NCBI GenBank assembly: GCA_030544215.1
Contig: JARZZO010000002.1
Coordinates: 58,596,650-58,660,649, forward strand
DNA: 64,000 nucleotides
Origin: Zantedeschia hybrid cultivar
Taxonomy: Eukaryota; Streptophyta; Magnoliopsida; Alismatales; Araceae
Direction: 5' to 3'
Below the pieces are notes generated by a model, which worked only from the letters and a program-made list of their open reading frames with translations, did no database searches and was not told the DNA's origin. Below are positions 10,918 to 21,100 of this stretch, piece by piece. Numbering within the stretch: position 1 is the first letter of the stretch; each line of letters opens with the position of its first letter. Position numbers and translations under genes: made by a program.

Positions 10918-12737
10918 TGAGAAACAATATTTCCCTCTCCCTCCCCTCCTTCAAACCCCACAACTTCCCCCTCAGCTCTTCCCTCCTTAACACCTTTTCT
11001 CAAAATAGATTTTCCTCCTCTAGCACCCCTGGCTAAGCTGAGATGCCATCTGTTTTGGATTTTGTAAAATGCCGCTTTGATATCTTTCTTTACCCCCCTC
11101 GAACAACACCTCGACCATCTCTGCAACCTCCCTTACCTTGTCTGCTGTAAAATTGTCATCTTCAGGAGCAATTCCTTAACATCTTCCTTCTCCCAATCAT
11201 GGCCCTCCCTCTGACAAGCCAAAGCAGCCTTAACCCCCACCTCCATCATAGGATCACCAGAAACCCTCGCAGCCATAGGTGAAGACAGAGTGTCTCTGAC
11301 GACTTCTGGTGAGGCCTGGATCATCTCAACCCCCTCCTGGTTCGTCTCAACATTCAAGCCTAGAAGGTTCTCCGTCAAGGACTTGAACTCCCATCAATTG
11401 GCAGTGGTCGACTTTGGCATGGGACGAATGGAAGCTGCTTCGCACCATCTCCGCCATTGGTCTTCCTCGGAAGGGCTCATCCCTAGCCAGGTACCTCCCC
11501 TGTGGCATCGGTGACGGCCCTTGTAGCACCTCGTGGAGAGAAAGAGGAGACAAGGGCTACCGTAGGAGAGGAACTCCGAGCTCCCTCAAGATCACCGTAG
11601 AAGCTGGTCAAGAGATCATTGCGTTCGGACGGTGAAGAAGACTTGCGCCGGGTCCACGAATAGGTCCAGGGTCCATAGCAAATACGGGTAAGTTACGTGT
11701 CCTCATACTAGGACCCGAACCATCCGCTGACTTGGATGTGAAAATCGTCCAATGCGAACCGATACAAGCACCTCCTGGTTCAGACAGCCGAGCGACGGGC
11801 ATTTTGAAATTTAAGAACTAGTTTGTACCTTCTTCCTCCTCCATCAACCGTAATCTCCCAACTGTAACCGGCAGTGGCGGCTCCTCCTAGACACTGACTC
11901 GGATATCGAATCAGGAAGACCCTTCCGACAAGCTTGAGCTCTATTGTGTCCAGCACCAATTCCTTCAACTGCACCCGCACCACAATGTTGACCGCTATCA
12001 AGGATCCCACCCAACTGAGCTATCGGACATCCCCAAGAAGTTCTCCGAACGATTGGATGAGGTGGTGGACTCCCTCAGCATCGCATAGAGGAAGCGGGAC
12101 ACCCAAAAGTCGGACGGGAACTGAGACACTTCTCAGATCAGAGAAAGTGCCAAGGTGGAGAAGCCATTGTTGGCACCTGAGCACGAACGCCCCAACTGCC
12201 AAATGGTTGAGATCCACCACCCTTCTTGCCTCCTCCTCCGTCTCTGTGAGTGCCAAGAAAGGATGGGGACTGATCTACTGCACTTCTCAGACTCCCTCAT
12301 ATCCTCCATCTTGCGCTAAGATCTCCTTGACTAAGTCTGCTGTCAGGCTATCCACTACGGGCGACACCAAAACGCTCCTTCGGAGCTTCAACAAGCGGGG
12401 GCGAGGAAACCCTCATCCAATGTGGAGACGGTTGACACCGAGGAGAAGCGGGTTTGACTTCCGATACCACCTCAATGAAAGATCTCTTGCGCGACCCACC
12501 CGAAGCAGATGGGCAGAGCTTATAAACATGGCCCTCCCTACTACAGAGAAGGCAACGCACTGAAGCAGAGCACGATCTTGCCCAATGACCCAGCTGAAGG
12601 CATCGGAAGCAGCTGGCGGGCTTGGCGGCGTCCGGAGCCCCTTCCCATCGACTACCTCCAAGGGGTGTGCAGGTGGCTCCCGAAGCAACCGCTGGTGGAG
12701 ACCGCATCCGGTCCCCCGCACCGCTCCTCTCCGCCAT
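10908..12737 (-). pseudogene. LINE-1 ORF1 (CCHC and RRM-like Gag), broken
   Basis: ORF1 proteins of L1-type elements coat the element RNA. The frame starts MAERSGAGDRM at 12737, just inside the element. Two CCHC zinc knuckles come first: CFRCLQLGHWARSC and CLLCSREGHVYKLC, near residues 43-56 and 62-75. Downstream (12256-12020, continuing from 12010) an RRM-like/DUF4283-like segment contains VRLLGVPLPLCDAEGV. The C-terminal frames lie at 11378-11133 and 11126-10908. Stops and frameshifts at about 12348, 12290, 12020 and 11800 disrupt it. The knuckles precede the RRM-like domain, unlike many plant ORF1 proteins. The final frame ends with a TAG that overlaps the ORF2 start by 10 bp. Confidence 0.8.
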
Positions 12738-12946
12738 TCGGCATATGCCAAGATTTTCCTCTTTTTTCCTGAATTCTATATTAATGCAAAGGCAAAAAAC
12801 AAAAGATTTGAAGCAGTCAAGTTTTAATGGGCTAAAAGATCATTTTTCGAGAAAAAGCGTGGATTGTACCACCAATTTATTAAAAGAGAGGAAGTACAAT
12901 CACCTGGATAGGAGAGATTCCTATCCTGTAAAAAATTAAAAAATGA

Positions 12947-15900
12947 TTAAGGCGTGCTAATATCAAATGCCTTAATCCACGAATCTAGAATACAAGCCCC
13001 AGTATATCTATACAAGGAATACAAAAAAGAAGCTACGCAAACAAATGTTTTCAACATATATTTACTTCCCCGAAATATAGCATCATTTCTTTCCCGCCAT
13101 ATGCTCCAGCTGACTACATGTGGAAGAATACCATAAAGAATCCTCAACTCCCGCTGCCATGTTTGCTGCTTCAATTGCTTGAAAACTTCCATAGCTCCAG
13201 GACATTATTGGAGGTTGGCTGAAAATTAAGAATTTTCCCAAATATTTCCCAGACATGCTTACTGATAACACAAGTCACTAACAGATGATCAACATCTTCA
13301 TGCACAGCACAAAATGAGCAAATAGTATCTGTATCAGGACACCATTTCCTTCTGTATGTATACTTTACTGATTAACCTTTTCTCATACATTAACCACATA
13401 AAAGCTCTGACTTTGAGTGGAGCCTTCACCTTCCAAACATCATCATATTTCAGATAAGTTAGCATTTCTCCTTCCGGCACAGAGCTGTGAACTTATTCTT
13501 ATTAGGCTCCCAAATCAATTTGTCCAATTTGTCCAATGAGTCTGATGAACAGAACTCATCAATTTCTTCATCTTTTAAATTTCTGCGCAGTTTAACAGTC
13601 CACTGAATAGCATTCCCAACCTCTTCAAAACAGTCATTAACTGTAGCCCACTTGTTTTCAGCTAAAGAAAAGATATTTGGAAAAGCCTCCTTTATACTTT
13701 TCTCCCCCAACCATCTATCTTTCCAAAAAAAGGTGTTCCAGCCATCACCCACCTTGAAAAGGATATGCTTCTGGAAATGAGTTCCCACTGCAACAATATC
13801 AGACCACATATTGGAGCCATTAACTGAATGGATATAGAATATGTATCTCGGCTGATAATGCTTGAAGTTTATGACATATTTCCATAAATATGCTTCCTCG
13901 GCCATCAACTCACATAACCATTTCCCCAGAAGTGCCATGTTCCACAGATGAATATTCTTCACCCCCATTCCCCCTTTAGATTTTGGAGTACATACATTGC
14001 TCCGTTTCACCAACGGAATACCTTTCTTGTTCTCATTATGACCTCCCAAAAGAAACTTTCCTCTGATCTTATCTATTTCTTTACACACAGACTTCGGAAT
14101 GGGTAAACTAGTGAGCACTGAATTTGTCAGAGTAAGTCTGCCACACAGTCAACCTCCTCTGAATATTATGAATAATAATATCCCAATCCTTCATCTTCAG
14201 TCTTCTGTCATTTAATGGCAGTCCCAGGTAAGTAATTGGAAGCTTCCCGATATCACACCCAAGAATGCTATCAATCTGCATGGCCATTTCATCTTCTAAA
14301 TTAAAAGGAATAATTGACCTCTTATTATAATTGATTATCAGTCCCGATAGAGCTTCGAATCCTTACAAAATGAAGAGAATAGCTTTTGTGATCTCTAAAT
14401 CTCCTTTGAAGAAAAACAGTGTATCATCTGCAAACTGTAAGTGAGAAAACCCAGTCAAATTCCTGCTAATATGGATACCACTGATCCACCGATTAGACTC
14501 TGCCCAGTAAAACATTCTGCTCATGGCATTAGCCACCACAACAAATAATAACGGCCAAAGAGGATCACCCTGCTTTAATCCTCTTGTACTACCGAAATAT
14601 ACACACATTGCTGTCCAGAATTATTGAAAATTTTGCAGTGGAAAAACACTTCCTCAAAACCCCAATCCATTGTTGGGGAAAATTCTGCACTTCCATTAAC
14701 TGTCCACAAACATTTCCAATGTACCCTGTCATATGCTTTGTTAAAATCTAACTTACAAGCCACACCTTCGGACCCCCTGATCCTCATGGAGTACAATGCC
14801 TCATGTGCTAAGAGAAAATTTTCTTTCAGTTTCCTGCCTTGAATAAAAGCTGTCTGGTTTGGCTGAATAATTCTATTGAGTACAAAACTCAATGTTGCTG
14901 ATAAAATGCGGGCTATTATTTTGTATGACCCATTCAACAGCCTTAGGCCTGCAGTCTTTCAGCTGTAAAGCATTATCTTTCTTTGGGAGCAACACCAAAT
15001 ATGTACTATTAAGAACTTCATAACCTGCTTCACCATCTATGATCCCCACTGCTGCCTTAATGACCTCAGACTTGACACCCTCCCAGAAAAACTGATAGAG
15101 GCTAATAGGAATGACATCTGGTGCTGGCCCCTTATCCGCACCCAATCCAAAGACTGTTCTTAACTTCATCTTCCGTCACAGGACGAGTAAGGATATATTG
15201 CTCTTCTGCAGATAACTTAGTGATATCAGGATCCGCCCAATCTGGAAACCACCTTCTCTCAGCTGAAAATAAAGCTTTATAAAAACTGATCATTTCCTCC
15301 ACAATTTTATCCTCATCCTCAATCCACTTATCTTGTCTTTGAATACTTGATATATTCTTCCTCCTCCTTACGTTTGCTATTTGATGAAAGAATTTTGTAT
15401 TGCGACACCTTCTTTCAACCAAACTGCACTAGTTCTCCGCCTCCATCAGATTTCCTCTTCTATAAGCCAATCACCATACTGTGTTTTCATCACTGATCTT
15501 TGATTAAGTTCCTGCTCATTTAAAGGCCTACTTTCCTCAATTCTGTCCAATTCTTTAAGAGCTTCCATTGCTTGTTGCCAAGAATGAATATTCCTTGCCT
15601 CCATTTGTCAGCCCATTCTTTCATCTTGTGTTTGAGATTTCTAATCTTCAGCGCTAGTACCCTCGGCCCAGAATGGATACCAACTGGCTGCTTCCAAGAT
15701 TCCCCAACCATAATTCTGAAATCCTCATATTGCATCCAAACCTTTTCCAGACGAAAAGGTTTCTTCCTACTTTTCTTCCTCTGACAATCAAGAAGAATGG
15801 CATTATGGTCAGAAACTGTTCTAGGTTGTTCAGAGATTCTAGCCAAATGAAATATACTCTCCCATCTATCAGTAACCAAAGCTCTGTCAAGTTTGGACAT

Positions 15901-16462
15901 GGACGATACCTGTCTACCATTAGACCATGTAAACTGCACATTTGGAATATTAAATTCCATTTAAGCACATTTCTCGATCCAGTCACTGAATAACTGCATC
16001 CCTTTATTGAATTTTCCACCCTTATTCCTTTCTGATGGTCTTCGACTAGTTGAAGTCTCCTATAACACACCAAGGCAGATCAAATTTCCTGTGACAGCAA
16101 CATAAATCTTCCAACATTAGTTGTTGGTCTTGTACTTGATGAGGACCATAAACCCCTGTCAGCATCCAAGGATCTTTATTTCGATTATCACATAACTTCA
16201 CAGAAACAAAATATTCACCGATCTCCAGCAGTTGACCATCCCACAAGTTCTTATTCCATGCTATAATAATCCCTCCTGATTGACCAGAAGCCATCCTGAA
16301 AACAAAATCCGGCTCCCCTAATGGTGTGATTTTCCTGATAGCATCAGCATCAATCTTCTCCATCTTTGTTTCCTGCAAGCAGAGGATTCTCATAAGTTCT
16401 TTGACTACACACTTCTTCCCTTCTTCATTCAACCCCCTTATGTTCCACGACATAAGGATCAT
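12947..16462 (-). pseudogene. LINE-2 ORF2 (endonuclease-reverse transcriptase), broken
   Basis: Starts at 16462 with MILMSWNIRGL. The endonuclease shows LCLQETK, YGPHQ, PWCVIGDFN (about 16046) and the late SDHNAILL motif (about 15810), so most of its catalytic landmarks are present. Compared with copy C, five residues are missing between VKELMR and ILCLQETK. The reverse transcriptase follows with IIQPNQTAFIQGRK, CKLDFNKAYDRVHW, GDPLWPLLFVVVANA and SHLQFADDTLFFF (active site intact, about 14430), then YLGLPL. The C-terminal part has WSDIVAVGTHF, FWKDRW and a zf-RVT region down to WSIWRERNDAIFRG (about 13100). Frameshifts at about 16050, 15520, 15160, 14600 and 14120 break it. Confidence 0.9.
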
Positions 16463-18326
16463 TTTGAAACCCGATGCCCCCTTAGATCCACACTGTCATC
16501 TGACATACTATTAACAACTTTACTGTCTGTTAACAAGCTCCTCATTTCCCTCTTACCCTTCGCACCGACGACTAAGTCTTCTACAGCTTTTGTTCTTCCA
16601 TGGCAAATTTTCCTGTACTGCCCAATTTTTCCATCTATTTGTAAACCTATCCCCAAAGCTTTCCTTGCAATCTCTGCATTGTCCCATTCTGCCAGAAAAG
16701 AGTCCTTTCCGTCCTCTATTTTCTCCTTTCTTCTTTTATTGTGCTGATTATTTGCATTTGCTGGTACAATATCCAGTGGCTTTGGATCTTGCAGATCGTC
16801 GGCGATCTTTGCGGGCAAAGAAGAGGAAAGAGGAAGACGGGATGTAGTTGGAGGGGTACAAGTATAAGATACTTACTTGTATCCAACTTTGGCTCGCCCC
16901 AGCTGGCTTTCTCCATCTCCGATGGTGAATGAAGCGGAACAGCTGCACCTTCATCCCCGCACCTTCCTCTCCTTCAAAGGCAGCGGACGCCCTTCCTTCT
17001 ATTACCCTTCCTCGTTTGTCGGCGCACCTCATGAACCAGCTCCGAAGCCAGCGAAGCCAAAATATCAACCCACCCCTTCTTATCAGAATTGCCAATAATA
17101 CCCCTTCCAGAACCATCTTGTGTCAAGCGAACTCCATGGATGTGAGGATCAATGTCGTCTTTATCCGAGCCATCTATGGACCGACTTTGACTAACAGGTG
17201 GACCCTGGTTCGCTAGATCTGGTTCAACAAATGGAACACGTTTGTCTCCGTGACTTGGCATCAATAACTCACCTTGACTCGTTGGTTCTTCAGGTTGTTC
17301 CCGCACCAACTCAGTCTTCTTCCTCCCATCGTCCTCACCACCTGAAACCCTAGCCGCCCTGTCTCCCTCTGTAAGCCATAACAACTTCTTTATATGACCA
17401 ATTATTGTTTTCCTCCTAATACTCCTTCAAAGATTCCATGACCACCTTTATCCAGAAGAATTCATCTCCCCACCTAAGCCTCACCCAGTGAGGAATATGA
17501 ATCCCCTGTTCCACTGCAATCAACACACGAGCATAGGCCAAGGACTCCCACTCAATGATTCTCCTATCCACCCTCTTAATCCTACCAAAAGATGCAGCAA
17601 TCGCCTTGAATACTTCAACATCCCATAGATGCCATGGAATACCTTCCAATCTACACCATCTAAACGAAGCTCTGTTTGTCTTCTGTGTGCCAGCCGCAGG
17701 AGCCCATGCCTTCCATTTGACACTAGCATCTTTGCACTGCAAATTTTCCATTGACAAAATGTCATGGAACAAACTCTCAGAAGAACACCATATCAGGATC
17801 TGACTGTCATCCACAAATCGAAACCAGCAAGTCTTCATCTCCAGCCAATGTTTCTGCAAAACACGTTGGAACTCATCTTAATGAACAGTTCCAGAAACAG
17901 ATCCCATAACACATCTTCTACAAAACCTCCAGTTGTCATTAAAGGATGGAAAGCATGGAGCTTCAACACACGGGCCTTTAAATCCTTCTTCTAAACCTTC
18001 AACCTCCACAGAAAAGCACCTGCCACCACCTCAGACCTAGGAATCCTCCCAGAACGGGCAGACATAACACCTTTTCGCTTCTTTGTGCAGAAATAACTCA
18101 TATGTCTGAACCCCCCACAGCACATGCATACAAAGGCATTGCGACATCTTCTACTCGATGTCCAGTCTCAAGACACCGAAAGCATCTTCCACTGAAGAAT
18201 TGACCTTCTTTCTTCACCCCACCCTTACCTCTCTCTGGCTTGAGATCTTCTACGCTTCGCTCCTTTCCTCCTGCTCCCGTTCTGCTCCGCTCCTTTCCTC
18301 TCGCTCCCGCTCCGCTTTGCTCCGCC
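16459..18326 (-). pseudogene. LINE-2 ORF1 (CCHC and RRM-like Gag), broken
   Basis: The frame starts at 18326 with a basic, G/R/K-rich N-terminus and reaches a first knuckle, CFRCLETGH, near 18190. A frameshift there is followed by a second knuckle in another frame, CMCCGGFRHMSYFC (about 18130-18090). The RRM-like/DUF4283-like domain is open from 17859 to 17416 and contains RLEGIPWHLWDVEVFKAIAASF, then RRIIEWESLAYARVLI. A hydrophilic linker (17384-16974) and a basic C-terminal frame (16818-16459) complete it. The terminal TGA overlaps the ORF2 ATG as ATGA. Frameshifts near 18150, 17860 and 17400 and a break near 16820 make it a pseudogene. Confidence 0.78.
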
Positions 18327-18366
18327 ATTCCACCCCACAAATATATTGTGCTATGGGCTAAAAGAT

Positions 18367-19349
18367 TGTGCTGAATCTGCTGATAGGAAGAATAATCTTT
18401 ATTGCAGTAATACCTGCAATTCATAGGATCTAGATAGGAAGGAACCTTGCAAGACTTAGAAATGGATTCTACCAGTTGCTATTTTTAGTGACTGATCTAT
18501 CTACTTCAGAACTCAAAGTGGTAAACAACCAACTAGCAACTGAGGGACCAAATATCTTGCTACTGTTGTGCAGATGAAAAACTTGCCAAAGTTGAGTTGC
18601 GTTATGTACTTTTAGTCTTTTAACTTTTTACTATTATAATAGTTATACCATTTAACTACATTGCAATGTCATCGCTACTGCATGTCTAGCAAGAACATTC
18701 TCTGGTATTGGTCTTTTTTCTCCTTCACAGAAAATGTAGTCAAACGAACACCTTCTAAAAGCTTATTTGTTACTGAGTCCCAATATCACTTGACTAACAT
18801 TTTGTTTTCTTATTCTTCAGTAAATTAAGAAGGCAAGCATCCGGTAGGTGAAGCTTTTAACAATCAAAACCAAAAAATATCCACTAAGAGAAATTACTAA
18901 TGAAATGAAAATGAAATTAGTTTTACTTCAGTTTTGAGATATTCATCCCCTTCATTCTTAGCTTCACTTGGGACCAGGTCAAAATGTATTAAAAAAATCT
19001 AACAATGAGATGACATGAAAAGTATGCAATACTGCATGTTTGTTTCAAATGCAATGTATATCTTGACACCATGACTACTTAAAACTATACCAAGAAGAAA
19101 GAAATGATTATAAGATACATAAAGCAATTGATAATTATAAGGAAGAAAGATATTTCTTAATATTAAGAAAGGGATTTCTTAAAACTTCTACACAAGATTT
19201 TTGTCCTTCTAAAGTGAGCAAAACCTTTCTCGTCATGCTGAACAAAAGAAAAGAAAAGGAAATTTTAAGGAGAATCTCATAGAATAGAATAGAATCACAT
19301 TCCACAAAGAATTCATCAATGAACTTCGAGAAGTAATGTAGGTCAAGAC
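18367..19349. other. Noncoding host sequence (copy A)
   Basis: AT-rich, with no gene or element recognised. It may be intronic to the candidate exons at 19350-19677. Confidence 0.5.
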
Positions 19350-19677
19350 CCTCTTAGAATCAGTTTTGATGGGTTCTCCTTCTGAATGGTATAAGTACGA
19401 GCACCATCCTGAAGAAGTAGTTTGTCTTCCATCAGCCAGAAACTAGGATCCAATTTTTGAGATTCATTCATTGTCTGCAAAGACCATATTGGAAGGGATC
19501 AGGAAGAAAGGTTGTACCTTTGCATGGTACTCAAACATCCGATGAGGAGGTTCAGTAACGTCAGATGCTGCAACAGTTGAAATATGCCTGTTGCCAAGAA
19601 ACAAGCTGCTCCTCGGGTTCAGTTCTGTCACAGATCTGAAGCCATTCTTCAGGGGTGAAGACAGTACAGAGAACCAT
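19350..19677 (-). CDS. Tentative pair of host-gene exons, unidentified
   Basis: Two short minus-strand segments look exonic. Segment 19677-19518 follows an acceptor-like CAGCTAG and ends at a GT. In one frame it reads GFRSVTELNPRSSLFLGN, then RHISTVAASDVTEPPHRMF. It is Arg/Ser-rich and poor in acidic residues early on, like an organellar presequence. A second segment, 19474-19351, follows a TTTGCAG acceptor and reads NESQKLDPSFWLMEDKLLLQ. Joining them keeps a frame open, but the second donor (GGGTCTTG) is weak. No family is recognised. The region is present only in copy A, so there is no comparison copy. A pseudogene or chance is equally possible. Confidence 0.3.
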
Positions 19678-20150
19678 CTAGCTGGTAAGTGTGCCTATGA
19701 GAGAAAGGCATGTAGATTATGACAAGTACCACCGAGCATGCCAAAAAATGAGTCCGCATATCAACACTTTCAAACCAAATAAAAATTGGCTTTAGGTTAA
19801 AATATGCAGGCAAGCAAAGGAATCCCTTTGGTTCTTTATAAACAAAAGAAAGAGCAGCAATAGAAGCAAAAATTTTGGGAAAAAAAAGGACCAAAATCCA
19901 AGGGGAAAAAATCGTCACACATGCAAGTTTAGAAATTGCATAACAAAGAGATCTCACTTGAGAGCCTAAACATCACAACCCAAGAAGATAATGTGATCTC
20001 TAGTTTCTCTCTTCGAATTAGGCTACCTGACAATGCTTGTCAAAATACTTCAAATACACCAGTAAACAACCTAACAGTTATTAATTACAATCCCGCTTGT
20101 GCCCATCTCCGCCATTTTTTTGATATTGATTAGAACTCGTCATCCCTTTA

Positions 20151-20728
20151 AGGGGTCATTTTGTTTGACATAAAATATCGGTCTTGAAATTATTGGATTA
20201 CAAAACCAGTAAAACTAAAATCTCTGATTTTAACATCGCCGGTTCCAATTTCAGATAGCTTTACACTGACGGTCAAAATCAACTAAGGGCTTGTTTAGTG
20301 CGTTGCAAAGTACCCTAAAATCTTGGCTTTGAAATCACCAGTTCTTAAATCAGTGAAAACAAAATGTCTGATTTTAAAATCACCGGTTTTGATTTATGGT
20401 GATTTTAAAATGAATATCGAAGTCAGATACAAAGAGGATTTTAGGGGTCAACTGATTTTTGAAATATGACATACTAAACTTATGAAAAAGTACCGTAAAA
20501 TAATTTAAGACCGTTTACGACGTTTTATGGCATTTTATGATGCACCGAACGATACCTAAAAAGAATTATCACATATTCACATGAGCCAACTGACATTTAA
20601 ATACAGCAATTTACGACAATCGGGTACAGTGTAAAACAATTTACAGCGCCCCAAATATAACAAAAACCCTGTTTTACCGCATTTTACAACGTTTTACAGC
20701 ATTTTAGATCACACCAAACGACCACTCC
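20151..20728. mobile_element. PIF/Harbinger-like MITE, 578 bp (copy A)
   Basis: Terminal inverted repeats (AGGGGTCATTTTGTTTGACA at the left; a diverged partner beginning GGAGTGGTCGTTTGG read inward from the right) are flanked by TTA at 20148-20150 and 20729-20731. Inside are many TTTTACAGCATTTTA-like motifs. A second, nested pair of inverted ends (GGGCTTGTTTAGTGCGT near 20287; partner near 20560) suggests one MITE inside another. No coding capacity. Confidence 0.7.
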
Positions 20729-20749
20729 TTAAAAAAGAACAGAAGCATG

Positions 20750-21100
20750 TTATGGGATTTGCTTTACCGGGCCATGGGAGGAGGCGGCGGGGGTAGCCCA
20801 GGTGCTGTAACGCCTGGCGCCGCCGCGCTTGGAGCCGGTGGCGTTGGCGCCGGTGCGCCAGGGCTTGCGGCGGCGGGTCATGGCGAACTCACCGAACTTG
20901 TGGCCGACCATGGCCTCGGTGATCTTGCGGCGGACATGGTTCTTGCCGTTGTAGACGAGGACGGAGGCGCCGACGAACTCGGGGAGGATGGAGGAGCCGC
21001 GGGACCAGATCTTCCGGTTGGAGATGCTCTTGCCCTTCTCCTTCAGCTTCTGCAGGAACCCGTCCACGAAGCTGCCCTTCCACAGGGACCGCCTCGGCAT
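20750..21100 (-). CDS. rps19: Mitochondrial-type ribosomal protein S19, nuclear copy
   Basis: S19 binds 16S-like rRNA in the head of the small ribosomal subunit. The 116-residue frame starts MPRRSLWKGSFVDGF and contains SNRKIWSRGSSILPEFVG, VLVYNGKNHVRRKITE and VGHKFGEFAMTRRRK, the conserved body of plant mitochondrial S19 (about 90-95 residues). The codons are very GC-rich at third positions, unlike a mitochondrial gene, so this is a nuclear copy. Plant rps19 has moved to the nucleus repeatedly. About 22 extra C-terminal residues follow the conserved body. The TAA stop lies in sequence shared with copy B, so the C-terminus was set by the block junction. No presequence is in frame: an upstream TAG lies about 57 bp before the ATG, next to an acceptor-like TTTAG, so an upstream exon is possible. 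Its expression is unknown. Confidence 0.85.
   Translation of the reverse strand: MPRRSLWKGSFVDGFLQKLKEKGKSISNRKIWSRGSSILPEFVGASVLVYNGKNHVRRKITEAMVGHKFGEFAMTRRRKPWRTGANATGSKRGGARRYSTWATPAASSHGPVKQIP

Larger units (their letters stand above)
7171..12770 (-). mobile_element. LINE-1: full-length L1-type retrotransposon (copy A)
   Basis: A complete 5.6-kb non-LTR element on the minus strand, bounded by 15-bp target duplications GAATTCTATATTA(T/A)T at 7156-7170 and 12771-12785 (one mismatch). The 3' end (plus-strand left) carries an A/TAA-rich tail beside the GGTACCATCCAC signature. The 5' UTR is only about 33 bp. ORF1 (12737-10908) and ORF2 (10917-about 7373) are both broken, so it is inactive. 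It is partly retained in B and interrupted by hAT-1 in C, and it predates the duplication. Confidence 0.93.
12841..18352 (-). mobile_element. LINE-2: full-length L1-type retrotransposon (copy A)
   Basis: A complete 5.5-kb LINE on the minus strand, bounded by perfect 14-bp target duplications ATGGGCTAAAAGAT at 12827-12840 and 18353-18366. It inserted 56 bp from the LINE-1 site, so the two elements are nearly back to back. The 5' UTR is about 27 bp; ORF1 starts MAEQSGAG, almost identical to the start of LINE-1 ORF1. The reverse transcriptase active site FADD is intact, but both ORFs contain frameshifts and stops. Copy B keeps a 280-bp scrap and copy C keeps the 3' 3.6 kb to the window edge. Confidence 0.93.
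1..20754. repeat. Segmental duplication block, copy A
   Basis: This block matches copy B (from 34193) and copy C (from 47941) in order and orientation, with only scattered substitutions. Position 1 here aligns with about 34193, and 20754 aligns with about 42955, where the match to B stops abruptly. A is the least deleted copy: it keeps LINE-1 (7171-12770) and LINE-2 (12841-18352) complete, and it holds the sequence 18367-19704 that is not seen in B. The left end lies outside the window. The host sequence between elements is noncoding as far as can be seen. Confidence 0.93.

Noticed and set aside
11934..12563. 209-codon plus-strand frame, long and open
   Set aside because: Antisense of LINE-1 ORF1; the minus strand has the CCHC and RRM-like motifs and the correct element orientation.
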